From Glacieibacterium arshaanense (GTDB lineage Bacteria > Pseudomonadota > Alphaproteobacteria > Sphingomonadales > Sphingomonadaceae), in assembly GCF_004681125.1 (NCBI RefSeq), contig NZ_SIHO01000001.1, positions 186,001 to 250,000 on the forward strand: 64,000 bases of DNA. The letters run 5' to 3'. A model generated the notes under the pieces. The model was given only the letters and a program-made list of their open reading frames with translations. It was not told where the DNA came from and ran no database searches. A program made the translations under genes and the position numbers. Shown piece by piece: positions 47,391-55,352 of the stretch (positions are counted from its first letter, which is position 1; each line of letters opens with the position of its first letter).

Positions 47391-48989
47391 ATGCAGCAAC
47401 TCAGCGCCACAGATGCGTCGTTCGTCTATATGGAGACGCCGAATACGCCGATGCACATCGGCTCGCTGGCAATTTATGACCCATCGACGGCGCCGAACGG
47501 GCTGGTGCGCTACAAGGACATTCTGGCGCACATCGAAGCGCGGCTGCACACCGCGCGCAGCTTCCGCCAGCGACTGGTGCAGGTGCCGGGCAACCTTGAT
47601 CACCCTTATTGGATCGAAGACCCCGATTTCGATCTCGAATTTCATGTTCGTCACATCGCGCTGCCGGCGCCGGGTGACTGGCGGCAATTGTGCATCCTTG
47701 CGGCGCGCATCCATGCCCGCGCGCTAGATATGTCGAAGCCGCTCTGGGAGTTCACCATCATCGAAGGTCTGGACAATATTCCCGGGCTGCCCAAGGGCAG
47801 CTTCGCGTTGCTGTCGAAGGTCCACCATGCGGCTATCGACGGCATGTCGGGCGTCGATATGACCTCGGGCATCCACAGCCTTGAGCCTGGTTCGCCGCCG
47901 CCGGCGGTTGAAAAGCCGTGGAAGCCCGACGCGCGGCCGGGTGTCGGCGAACTGCTGTTCCGCAGCTATATCAACAGCATCGGCCAGCCTCTTCGGCTGG
48001 CGCAGGTTGTCGCACAGTCGGTGCCGGGGCTGGCCAAGCTCGGTGCATCGGTGACCAAGGGCGAAGTCTCGCTGGCCGGCATGAAGGCGGCACCGCGCAC
48101 ACGGATCAGCGGCAAGGTCGGCGCGCACCGCGTCTTCGAGGGCCGGGCGTTCTCGCTGCGCGACGTCAAGGTCATGCGGACGCTGCTCGACGGCGCGACG
48201 GTCAATGACGTCATGCTCACCGTCGTCGGCGGGGCGTTTCACAAATACCTCGACAGCAAGGGCGAACTGCCTGCCGATCCTATGCAGGCGATGGCGCCGA
48301 TTTCGGTGCGCGCCGAAGGCGAAAAGGGTGCGATGGGCAATCTGGTGTCGGCGATGATCGTGTCGCTCGGTACAGATATCGCAGATCCGGTCGAACGCCT
48401 GAAGGCAGTGCACGCATCGGCCAAGAATTCGAAGGCGATGACTAACGCCGTTGGTGCGAAAACTCTGAGCGAATATAGCAAGTTCATGCCGTCGGCGCTC
48501 GCCGGGCTGGGGGCGCGGCTTTACACGCGGCTCGGGCTGGCGAACCAGGTCGACCAGCCGTTCAACTGCGTCGTCACCAACGTGCCGGGGCCGCGCGTGC
48601 CGCTGTATATGGCTGGCGCGCGGCTGGTCGTGCAGATGGGCACCGGGCCGATCTTCGACGGCATGGGGATGATCCTGCCAGTCTACAGCTACGGCGATAC
48701 CATCGCGATTTCATTCACCTCCGACCGCAACATGATTCCCGACCCGCAGTTCTTTGCCGACTGCCTGCAGGCGTCGTTCGACGAACTGCTGGCCGCCGCG
48801 CAGAACCCCGACGCATCGCTTGCGGCGGCGGCCAAGCCTGCACCGGCGAAGGCGGCTGCCAGGAAGCCGGCAGCCAAGAAAGCTGCGCCCAAAAAGGCTG
48901 CGGCAACCGCGCCGAAGACCGCTTCGGCGAAACCGGGTATCACCGGGCCGCGCAAGCCGACATTCAAGCCGGGCAAGGATATCAACTGA
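47391..48989 (+). CDS. Wax ester synthase/diacylglycerol acyltransferase (WS/DGAT) with a basic tail
   Basis: A 532-residue acyltransferase that makes wax esters or triacylglycerol from acyl-CoA. The catalytic HHxxxDG motif is KVHHAAIDGMSGVDM near residue 145. The N-terminal LSATDASFVYMETPNTPMH and late NVPGPRVPLYMAGARL are typical. Residues 473-532 form an unusual Lys/Ala/Pro-rich tail (AARKPAAKKAAPKKAAATAP) resembling histone-H1-like or PhaF-type DNA-binding tails. It is followed two bases later by an alpha/beta hydrolase and then by a phasin. Confidence 0.93.
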   Translation: MQQLSATDASFVYMETPNTPMHIGSLAIYDPSTAPNGLVRYKDILAHIEARLHTARSFRQRLVQVPGNLDHPYWIEDPDFDLEFHVRHIALPAPGDWRQLCILAARIHARALDMSKPLWEFTIIEGLDNIPGLPKGSFALLSKVHHAAIDGMSGVDMTSGIHSLEPGSPPPAVEKPWKPDARPGVGELLFRSYINSIGQPLRLAQVVAQSVPGLAKLGASVTKGEVSLAGMKAAPRTRISGKVGAHRVFEGRAFSLRDVKVMRTLLDGATVNDVMLTVVGGAFHKYLDSKGELPADPMQAMAPISVRAEGEKGAMGNLVSAMIVSLGTDIADPVERLKAVHASAKNSKAMTNAVGAKTLSEYSKFMPSALAGLGARLYTRLGLANQVDQPFNCVVTNVPGPRVPLYMAGARLVVQMGTGPIFDGMGMILPVYSYGDTIAISFTSDRNMIPDPQFFADCLQASFDELLAAAQNPDASLAAAAKPAPAKAAARKPAAKKAAPKKAAATAPKTASAKPGITGPRKPTFKPGKDIN

Positions 48990-48991
48990 CC

Positions 48992-49936
48992 ATGGCCGCA
49001 CCCGCCGCCAATCCATTCACGCAGGTTCGCGCCAACGGGCTGGCGTTTGCCGTCGATGACCGCGGGCCGCGCGATGCGCCGGTCATCCTGCTCGTCATGG
49101 GGCTGGGGACGCAGGCTATTGCCTGGCCCGAACCGCTGATCGACGGCCTGCTGGCGCAAGGCTTCCGCGTCATCCGCTACGACAACCGCGATATCGGCGA
49201 ATCAACGCATCTGCACGCGACACCGGCGCCGCATCCTTTGCTCTATCTTGCCGGCGCCAAGATCGGGCTGCGGCCGCGCATTGCCTATCAGCTGTCGGAT
49301 ATGGCCGATGACGCGGTGGCCTTGCTCGATGCGCTGGGCATTGCCGATGTGCATATCGTCGGCGCGTCGATGGGCGGCATGATTTCGCAGCTGGTGGCGG
49401 TGCAGCACCCGACGCGCGTGCGCAGCCTGACGTCGATCATGTCGTCGAGCGGGGCGCGTGACCTGCCGGGGCCGAACGGCGATATCCGCAAGCGCCTGCT
49501 CAGCCGGCCGGCAAAGACTGCCAGCCGCGAAGCCAAGATTGCCGCCTCGGTCGAAACCATCAAGCTGATTGCCTATCCCGACCCGCTGCGTTCGGATGCC
49601 GAGGTCAAGGCGATGGCGGCAGCCGCAATTGATCGCGGCTACAACCCGATGGGCGCACGCCGACAGTTGCTGGCGATCATCGCTGACGGCAGCCGCGTCG
49701 AGCGCCTCAAGTCGGTGACTGCGCCGACTTTGGTCATCCACGGCGCCGCCGACAAGCTGGTGCCGCTGGCATGCGGCATCCACACTGCCGCGAGCATCCC
49801 CGGTGCGCGGCTGGAGATCATCGAGAAAATGGCGCATGATCTGCCGCCCGGCGAAGTCCAACACATGGTAGCGCTGATTGCCGGCCATGCGCATCAGGCC
49901 GATGCCGCCATCCGGCAGCCGCAGGCCGCGCAATAG
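48992..49936 (+). CDS. Alpha/beta hydrolase, probable esterase/lipase
   Basis: A 314-residue alpha/beta hydrolase. The oxyanion-hole region is LLVMGLGTQAIAWPEPLID, the nucleophile elbow is GASMGGMISQLV, and the Asp and His lie in LVIHGAADKLVP and MAHDLPPG. No signal peptide is present, so it acts in the cytosol. It follows the WS/DGAT gene by two bases and is likely translated with it. A role in mobilising stored lipid is inferred from that neighbour. Confidence 0.87.
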   Translation: MAAPAANPFTQVRANGLAFAVDDRGPRDAPVILLVMGLGTQAIAWPEPLIDGLLAQGFRVIRYDNRDIGESTHLHATPAPHPLLYLAGAKIGLRPRIAYQLSDMADDAVALLDALGIADVHIVGASMGGMISQLVAVQHPTRVRSLTSIMSSSGARDLPGPNGDIRKRLLSRPAKTASREAKIAASVETIKLIAYPDPLRSDAEVKAMAAAAIDRGYNPMGARRQLLAIIADGSRVERLKSVTAPTLVIHGAADKLVPLACGIHTAASIPGARLEIIEKMAHDLPPGEVQHMVALIAGHAHQADAAIRQPQAAQ

Positions 49937-49988
49937 GTTTCAAGTCCGTACAGTTCGCGTATTCATCCCGACATAACAGGAGCAGATC

Positions 49989-50321
49989 ATGGCAGACGAC
50001 AAGAGCATGGCCGACCGCATCATCGAACCCGTCAAAAAGGCCGGTGAGCAAGTCCGCGCCGCCGGTGAAAAAATGATGGAAAACAGCGCATCGGTGAACC
50101 GCAAGGTTCTCGACCATGCCGAAAAGAATGCCATGGAGGCTTTCGCTGCGATGCGTGCGGCATCCTCAGCCGAAAACCTAAAGCAGGTCATGGAAATTCA
50201 GGCCAGCTTCGTCCGCGAGCAGGCGGCACGCAGTGTCGAACAGGCCCGCGAAGTCGGCGAGCTGATCGCCAGCTTCGGTCGCGCGGCAATCGAGCCGCTG
50301 ACCGGCAAGAAGGGCAAGTAG
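49989..50321 (+). CDS. Phasin-family granule protein
   Basis: A 110-residue, mostly helical amphipathic protein with the phasin pattern (KAGEQVRAAGEKMMENS, FVREQAARSVEQAREVGEL). It would coat PHA or neutral-lipid inclusions. An AGGAG ribosome site precedes the ATG. It lies between the WS/DGAT-hydrolase pair and the convergent PHA synthase operon, so it could serve either storage polymer. Confidence 0.85.
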   Translation: MADDKSMADRIIEPVKKAGEQVRAAGEKMMENSASVNRKVLDHAEKNAMEAFAAMRAASSAENLKQVMEIQASFVREQAARSVEQAREVGELIASFGRAAIEPLTGKKGK

Positions 50322-50330
50322 CGCGAGGGG

Positions 50331-50352
50331 GGCAGGGCTGATTGGTCCTGCC
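50331..50352 (+). terminator. Weak hairpin after the phasin gene
   Basis: GGCAGG and CCTGCC arms, with a 10-base loop, lie ten bases past the phasin stop, followed only by GCCTT. This may be a weak terminator. The following T-run is too short for a confident call. Confidence 0.35.
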
Positions 50353-50359
50353 GCCTTGA

Positions 50360-50388
50360 TTGACAATTTGCGCCAAATAGGTTATATG
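50360..50388 (+). promoter_or_regulatory. Orphan sigma-70-like promoter in a convergent gap
   Basis: TTGACA (50360-50365), a 17-base spacer and TATATG (50383-50388) form a near-consensus promoter reading rightwards. The spacer holds the dyad ATTTG-CGC-CAAAT. Expected transcription starts near 50395, but no plus-strand gene lies downstream before murI at 53667. The transcript would begin with a small hairpin (TGCCTG and CAGGCA arms) and run into repeat copy 5. Confidence 0.6.
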
Positions 50389-50415
50389 GTGCGATGCCTG
50401 TTGAGTGCAGGCAAT

Positions 50416-50542
50416 AAGGGCCTCCGGCGGGCAGGCCTGAGGCCTGCACCCGATTGATTTCCGTGAACCACAATGGGCGTTCGCAGCTGCAGCACCGGCA
50501 GAAGTTGGGTGCAGGCCTCAGGCCTGCCGGCCGGAGGCCCTT
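50416..50542. repeat. Palindromic repeat family, copy 5
   Basis: Copy between the convergent phasin and hydrolase genes. Both arms have inner palindromes of the GCAGGCCT-(GA/CA)-GGCCTGC type. The centre is about 55 bases and shares CCGGCAGAAG with copy 1. The right core carries a small change (GCCGGCCGGAGGC). Confidence 0.93.
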
Positions 50543-50564
50543 AAACGTCTTGTTCGCCCCGGAC

Positions 50565-50611
50565 TGTAAACTTCGCGAACGCCCGAATCTTCGTACAGAT
50601 TGTAAACTTCG
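50565..50611. repeat. Direct repeat TGTAAACTTCG, two copies
   Basis: The 11-mer TGTAAACTTCG occurs at 50565-50575 and 50601-50611, 36 bases apart start to start, just downstream of the hydrolase stop. Spacing of about 3.4 helical turns could suit protein binding. Its meaning is unknown. Confidence 0.6.
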
Positions 50612-50614
50612 GGC

Positions 50615-51406
50615 CTAGTGCAGGTGGCCCGACGACGGGTAGATGGCCGACCGCAGCAGCGTCCGATCGAACGGCTTCCACGCGCCTTCGGGCTGCGCCA
50701 GCCGGTCGGCGATGGCGTAGAGCACTGCCGGATTGATGCCGAGCCCGCAGTGGCTGCCGTGCACTTCGATGTTGTCTGTGGTCGGGCTTTCGGGCTCGAC
50801 GCAATTCTCCCACGGCACGACACCGTCGCCGCGTGTGTAGATTGCCGTCGATGGCACCGGCGGCGGCGTGCGGCTTTCGGCGAGATCGAACTGCATCCGC
50901 TTCGTGGCGATGCGGTTGCCGGTCACGCGCTCGTAAAGCTTGGCCACCGGGGAGGCGAGCGGATTGCCGGTGAACGGGCTGCCGAGCGTGATGACTTGGC
51001 GAACGGCGTGCGGCGCCGCGCGCGACAATTGCCGCGCCATGACGCCGCCAAGGCTCCAGCCGACCAGGCTGATAGTGAGACCGGTGCGGTCATGGATTTC
51101 ATCGAGCCGCGCCGCCAGGTGGCGCCCGTCGACACCGATCGAGCGCGGGCCGAGGTTGCGCCCCAGATCCCAGGTGTGCGCGTCATAGCCCAGCCGCGTC
51201 AGGAAACGTCGCAGCACGCCGGTCGAGCGGTCGCTGGCGGTAAAGCCGGGGATGACCAGCACCGGATGGCCATCACCGTTCGGCGCATGCGCCAGCAGCG
51301 GTGCCGCTAGCGGCAATGCCGATAGTTCCGCCAAGGCGCGCGGCAACTCGGTCAGACTCAGCAACCGGTGCGGCGCCTTGATGTCTTCAATCGGACGGCT
51401 TGCCAT
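50615..51406 (-). CDS. Lipase-like alpha/beta hydrolase
   Basis: A 263-residue hydrolase of the triacylglycerol lipase/PGAP1-like type. The segment PVLVIPGFTASDRSTGVLRR gives the oxyanion region. GWSLGGVMARQLSR holds the nucleophile Ser, and GSPFTGNPLASP follows as in family members. The His lies in VHGSHCGLG. The start is the ATG at 51406, with GGAGAAG upstream; the frame to 51490 is an unlikely extension. It is 105 bases downstream of the phaE-phaC-GNAT genes on the same strand and may act on storage lipids. Confidence 0.83.
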   Translation of the reverse strand: MASRPIEDIKAPHRLLSLTELPRALAELSALPLAAPLLAHAPNGDGHPVLVIPGFTASDRSTGVLRRFLTRLGYDAHTWDLGRNLGPRSIGVDGRHLAARLDEIHDRTGLTISLVGWSLGGVMARQLSRAAPHAVRQVITLGSPFTGNPLASPVAKLYERVTGNRIATKRMQFDLAESRTPPPVPSTAIYTRGDGVVPWENCVEPESPTTDNIEVHGSHCGLGINPAVLYAIADRLAQPEGAWKPFDRTLLRSAIYPSSGHLH

Positions 51407-51511
51407 CTTCACTCTTCTCCAACGGTCACGGCACTTGCCGGATACCTGTACAATGCACAGCGGGTAGGTTTGTTCCTCGCAGGAAGCCAAGGCGCGATAC
51501 GTCGCAGCGGC

Positions 51512-52093
51512 TCAGGCGAGGTTGTCGAGCCCGAACAGCGACTGCTGTGCGCTGACCTGCGCGACGTCGTGGCTGAGTACGGCGATGTCGTGCAGCGTGC
51601 CGTCGCGCGACTTGACCTGCTCCTTGAGCAATGCCTCGCCGCGAAAGCCCAGACCTTCGAACACCGCAATGGCGCCGCGCTGGTCGATCGTCATCTGCAC
51701 CGTCAGCTTGGTCAGCCCGCGCCCGATGCCTTCGACCAGCGCCTCCTGTGCCAGCGTCCGGCCGAGCCCGCGGTCGCGCATCTCGGTGGCGACCAGCACG
51801 CGGATTTCACCGACATGCGGCGACCATGACAATGCATCGGACACCACCGCGCAGCAGCCGACGACCTTGCCGTCGGCCACGGCGATGATGGTGCTGATCG
51901 TGCCTTCGGCGATTTCGGCCAGCCACGCCTTGATGACGCGCGGATGAGTGATGTCGCGGTTGATGAACAACAAATCGTGCTGTGGCAGCGCCTTGGCAAA
52001 CGCCAGTACCGCGGTTTCGTCGGCGGGCAGGAAGCGCCGCAGTTCGACGGCAACGCCGCCGCAGTCAATTGTGCGCGGGTATTCGCGGCTCAT
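51512..52093 (-). CDS. GNAT N-acetyltransferase in the PHA operon
   Basis: A 193-residue acetyltransferase with the acetyl-CoA motif MRDRGLGRTLAQEALVEG and a following helix (GAIAVFEGLGFRGEALLKEQV). The ATG at 52093 overlaps the phaC stop as ATGA, so the enzyme is made together with PHA synthase. This coupling suggests a link to polymer metabolism, possibly protein acetylation, but no substrate is known. Confidence 0.85.
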   Translation of the reverse strand: MSREYPRTIDCGGVAVELRRFLPADETAVLAFAKALPQHDLLFINRDITHPRVIKAWLAEIAEGTISTIIAVADGKVVGCCAVVSDALSWSPHVGEIRVLVATEMRDRGLGRTLAQEALVEGIGRGLTKLTVQMTIDQRGAIAVFEGLGFRGEALLKEQVKSRDGTLHDIAVLSHDVAQVSAQQSLFGLDNLA

Positions 52094-53166
52094 AGCGAGC
52101 GCTCCTGCAACCATTGGTCGAGGCGCGGCCACAGCCGCTTCTGCGCATTGGCGCCAGCCACCAGGCTGACATGTCCACCCTTGAGAATGACTTCCTCCTT
52201 GTCGGTCGAACCGACCATCTTGACCAGTGGGCTCGACGCTTCATACGGCACGATATGGTCGTGCTCGGCGACGACATGCAGGAACGGTACCTTGATATTG
52301 CCAATATCGACCCGCCGGCCACCGACCTCGAGCGTGCGCTCGACCAGGCCGTTTTCCCACATCAGTTTTTTGGTGGTGTCGCGGAAATATTCGCCCGCGA
52401 GCGGCAGCGTGTCATTGCCCCAGCGTTCGAGCCGGCGATATGCCTTCACCGCCTCGTCGTTCCACATATTGTCCCACAGCCGGATGTTGCCGGCGATGCG
52501 CGACACCGGGCGCAGCATGTCGAACGAGGCGACGACGACTTCGGGCGGCACATTGCCCAATGAATCGACTAGCCGGTCGACATCGAACCAGCGCTTGTCC
52601 GAAAACGACGAGAATAACCCCATGCCGTGCCAGTTGATCGGCGTCGTGAAGCACACGAAATTGACCACCGGCCCGTCGGGGTTGAGCGCCATGTACATCG
52701 TCGACAGCACGCCGCCCATGCAATAAGCCGCGAGCGTGACATCAGTCTCGCCGCTGTCGGCCTGCACCTTCTCGATACAATCGGGAATGAAGTCGTTGAC
52801 GTAGGTGTTGAGGTCGAGCGTCTTTTCGGCTGCCGTCGGGGGCGCCCAGTCGAGCATGTAGACGTCGTAGCCGCGCTTCAACAGGAACTCGACGAAGCTC
52901 TGCCCCGGCGCCAGGTCAAGGATATAGCCGCGGCTCGACGTCGCCATCACCAGCAGCACGGGGATGCGGTAGATTTCGTCGGCGAGCGGCCGGTAGTGAT
53001 AGAGCAGCATCGTGCCGCGCGAATGGATCAGGTCGCGCTCGCAGGCGCCGACCACGGGTGCGGCGGAGCCGAAATATTCGAGGCCCTTGATGTTGCGCTG
53101 GATGGCGCGTTCCACCGTTGCGGTAACGCGCGCCGCAACACTTTCCTCAGTCGGTGCGCTGCTCAT
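52090..53166 (-). CDS. phaC: Polyhydroxyalkanoate synthase, class III PhaC type
   Basis: A 358-residue polymerase of the short class III size. The lipase-like box is AAYCMGG with Cys 149. Asp 303 (AEHDHIVP) and His 332 (KGGHVSLVAG) complete the catalytic triad. NINW-type segments such as VNFVCFTTPINWHG are present. It starts within the stop of the small PhaE-like gene (four-base overlap) and is followed by a coupled GNAT gene. The substrate is probably 3-hydroxyacyl-CoA of short or medium chain. Confidence 0.94.
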   Translation of the reverse strand: MSSAPTEESVAARVTATVERAIQRNIKGLEYFGSAAPVVGACERDLIHSRGTMLLYHYRPLADEIYRIPVLLVMATSSRGYILDLAPGQSFVEFLLKRGYDVYMLDWAPPTAAEKTLDLNTYVNDFIPDCIEKVQADSGETDVTLAAYCMGGVLSTMYMALNPDGPVVNFVCFTTPINWHGMGLFSSFSDKRWFDVDRLVDSLGNVPPEVVVASFDMLRPVSRIAGNIRLWDNMWNDEAVKAYRRLERWGNDTLPLAGEYFRDTTKKLMWENGLVERTLEVGGRRVDIGNIKVPFLHVVAEHDHIVPYEASSPLVKMVGSTDKEEVILKGGHVSLVAGANAQKRLWPRLDQWLQERSL

Positions 53167-53531
53167 GACTTGACCGGCTTGCGGGTACGCGGCGGGCGCG
53201 GAATGGCCGGTCGCTCGGCGACCGGGCTGGCGCCGGTCAACTTGACCAGCAGCGCCTCGATCCGGTCGAGCCGTGCATCGACGTCGCGGATCTGCGTCGC
53301 CACCGTCAGCAATTCGTCGCGGCTCGGCAGGTTCATGCCGGTGAGCACCTTGCCGAAAATCTCGCTGAAATTGTTCTTTGCCTCAAGCGACATCGTCGTC
53401 ATCTGGCTCATCGCGCGGCCGAATTCGTTGGTCGCCATGAGTTGCGTCATGGCTTCGTTCGACGTCTTCTCCCACTGCCCAAGCATGTCGCGCAGCATCG
53501 CCGCCGGATCGGGTAGTTTCGCGTCGCTCAA
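53163..53531 (-). CDS. phaE: Short PhaE-like PHA synthase subunit
   Basis: A 122-residue helical protein (GQWEKTSNEAMTQLMATNEF, MSQMTTMSLEAKNNF, LPSRDELLTVATQIRDVDA) that precedes phaC with a four-base overlap, as PhaE does in class III systems. The C-terminal motif LDRIEALLVKL matches PhaE-type ends. Known PhaE proteins are usually 300 or more residues, so this is a reduced form. No ATG fits. A TTG at 53531 with GGGGAGG upstream is the best start; the next in-frame ATG would remove 12 residues. Confidence 0.72.
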   Translation of the reverse strand: MSDAKLPDPAAMLRDMLGQWEKTSNEAMTQLMATNEFGRAMSQMTTMSLEAKNNFSEIFGKVLTGMNLPSRDELLTVATQIRDVDARLDRIEALLVKLTGASPVAERPAIPRPPRTRKPVKS

Positions 53532-53561
53532 CCGAGCCTCCCCTGCCTCCTTGATGGAGTG

Positions 53562-53577
53562 TTGCAGCAGACTGCAC
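53562..53577. promoter_or_regulatory. Operator-like dyad TTGCAG-N4-CTGCAC upstream of phaE-phaC
   Basis: TTGCAG-CAGA-CTGCAC lies 30 bases upstream of the phaE start, in the gap shared with murI. A further TTGCAG half-site follows at 53584. The same dyad, with both arms perfect, occurs at 18541 near the thiolase/DUF1254 promoters at an almost equal distance from DUF1254. A PhaR-type repressor is a candidate. Confidence 0.5.
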
Positions 53578-53666
53578 TGCGCCTTGCAGCTTGTCCACAC
53601 CAGAAAGCAGCCGTTTCCGCCCCGAAATGCTTGGTTTGTTTGAATGCGGCGACTAGGTTGCGCGCC

Positions 53667-54458
53667 ATGACCGCCCCCATCCTGTTTTTCGATTCCGGCG
53701 TCGGTGGCTTGTCGGTGCTGGCGCCGGTCGCGGCCGCACTGCCGACCGCGCCATTGGTCTATGTCGCCGACAATGCCGGCTTCCCGTACGGCACCAAGAC
53801 CGAAGCCGAAATCAACGCGCGCGTGCCGGCACTGCTCGGGCGGCTGGTCGAACGCTACAAGCCGCAACTGGTGGTCATCGCCTGCAACACCGCCTCGACC
53901 ATCGCGCTCGCGACGGTTCGCGCCGCGCTCGATCTGCCAGTGGTCGGCACCGTGCCCGCCATCAAGCCAGCCGCCGAAGCCTCGGTCACCCGCACCATCG
54001 GCGTGCTCGGCACGCAGGCCACGGTGCGCCAGCCCTATGTCGACCGCTTGTCGGCCGAGTTCGCCGCCGATTGCCGCGTGCTGCGTCACGGCAGTGCGGC
54101 ACTGGTACAACTCGCCGAAGCCAAGCTGCGCGGCGAAGCCCCCGACCGCGCCGCCTTTGCCGCCGAACTCGCCGGGCTGCTCGATCAGCCCGGTGGCGAC
54201 GCTGTCGATACCGTGGTGCTCGCCTGCACGCATTTCCCGCTGGTGGCCGATGAACTGGCCGCGGCGGCCCCGCGGCCATTGACGTTTGTCGATGGCGGTG
54301 CTGGCATCGCGCGGCGTGTCGTCACGCTGCTGAAGGCCGCTGAATGGCCTGCGACACGCTCGCCGGGCGTTGCGGTGTTCACGCGCGACGCGCCTGAAGT
54401 CGCGGCGCTGGCACCGGCACTGGCCCGCTACGGCCTTGAACGGACCGAGATCCTGTGA
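53667..54458 (+). CDS. murI: Glutamate racemase
   Basis: A 263-residue cofactor-independent racemase making D-glutamate for peptidoglycan. The two catalytic Cys residues lie in VVIACNTASTIAL and VVLACTHFPLV. The N-terminal FFDSGVGGLSVL is typical. The start is the ATG at 53667; the frame to 53559 would read through the operator region. It is divergent from phaE, and its stop overlaps the GTG of the next gene. Confidence 0.96.
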   Translation: MTAPILFFDSGVGGLSVLAPVAAALPTAPLVYVADNAGFPYGTKTEAEINARVPALLGRLVERYKPQLVVIACNTASTIALATVRAALDLPVVGTVPAIKPAAEASVTRTIGVLGTQATVRQPYVDRLSAEFAADCRVLRHGSAALVQLAEAKLRGEAPDRAAFAAELAGLLDQPGGDAVDTVVLACTHFPLVADELAAAAPRPLTFVDGGAGIARRVVTLLKAAEWPATRSPGVAVFTRDAPEVAALAPALARYGLERTEIL

Positions 54459-54847
54459 GCGGCCTGCAACGCCTCCGCATCGTCGCCATCCTGCTCGGCG
54501 GGTCGCTGATCATCGGCGAGGCCTATCGGTCATGGGGCGCCGGTCGCACGCCGACGGCGTGGCTCGACGATATGCTGATGGGGACGCTGCTGATCTGCGC
54601 GGCGATTGCAGTGGCGCGGGGCGGCTGGCAGCGCCGCGCACTGTTCACCGGCGCGTGGGGCGTCTGCGCCGGGATGCTCTACGGCAGCTTCTTCGGCAAG
54701 GTCTTCGCGCCGGCAGCAGAAAATCCCGGCAATTTTGCGTTGGGAACCTTGACGGCGCTGGTGGGTGTAGCGTTTGCAGTATCGGTGCTGGGGTTTGTCG
54801 CCAGCCTGTTCGTGGCGGACGTTGCGCCGCCGAATGATACCAAGTGA
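54455..54847 (+). CDS. Four-helix membrane protein, function unknown
   Basis: A 130-residue protein with four hydrophobic spans (IVAILLGGSLIIGEAY, MLMGTLLICAAIAVA, ALFTGAWGVCAGMLYG, ALVGVAFAVSVLGFVASLFV). The start is a GTG that overlaps the murI stop (GTGA), so it is translated with glutamate racemase. No family was recognised. Coupling to a cell-wall gene is the only functional hint. Confidence 0.7.
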   Translation: MSGLQRLRIVAILLGGSLIIGEAYRSWGAGRTPTAWLDDMLMGTLLICAAIAVARGGWQRRALFTGAWGVCAGMLYGSFFGKVFAPAAENPGNFALGTLTALVGVAFAVSVLGFVASLFVADVAPPNDTK

Positions 54848-54869
54848 CGATAATGCAGGACCACCACCT

Positions 54870-55352
54870 ATGCCGATGACCGACGACCAGCTGCGCGACA
54901 CGATGAATGCCCGGATGTCGCCTTCGGCGCGCTTGCTCGGCATGAACATTCTCGAAGTCGACTCAAAGGCCGGGCGCGTGCTGATGACCTTCGAACCACG
55001 CCCCGAGTTCTGCAACCCGATGGGCAGCGTCCAGGGCGGCTTCGTCACGGCGATGCTCGATGACGCCGCGGCCTATGCGGCGATCATCCACTCGGGCGAG
55101 CGCATCGCGGTGCCGACCATCGAGCTCAAGGTCAGCTTCTTCGGCCCGGCGCGCGCCGGCAAGCCGTTGCGCGTCGAAGGCCGCTGCATCAAGCTCGGCA
55201 AGCGCGTTGCCTTCATGGAAGCCGATATGTTCGACGAAAACGGCAAGGTGCTGGCGCGCCTCAGCACCAGCGCCAGCCCGATGCGCATGGGCGAGGCCAA
55301 TCTGGTCCCGCCGACCGCCACCCCGACCGGCGGCACAGGAGAAGCCCAATGA
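54870..55352 (+). CDS. PaaI-type hotdog thioesterase
   Basis: A 160-residue acyl-CoA thioesterase. The hotdog motif region is NPMGSVQGGFVTAMLDDAAAYAA, in which the Gly and Asp match PaaI-type active sites, followed by VSFFGPARAGKPLRVEG. The start is the ATG at 54870, with a second ATG two codons later. It overlaps the next crotonase-family gene by four bases, so the two probably act in one acyl-CoA pathway. Confidence 0.88.
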   Translation: MPMTDDQLRDTMNARMSPSARLLGMNILEVDSKAGRVLMTFEPRPEFCNPMGSVQGGFVTAMLDDAAAYAAIIHSGERIAVPTIELKVSFFGPARAGKPLRVEGRCIKLGKRVAFMEADMFDENGKVLARLSTSASPMRMGEANLVPPTATPTGGTGEAQ

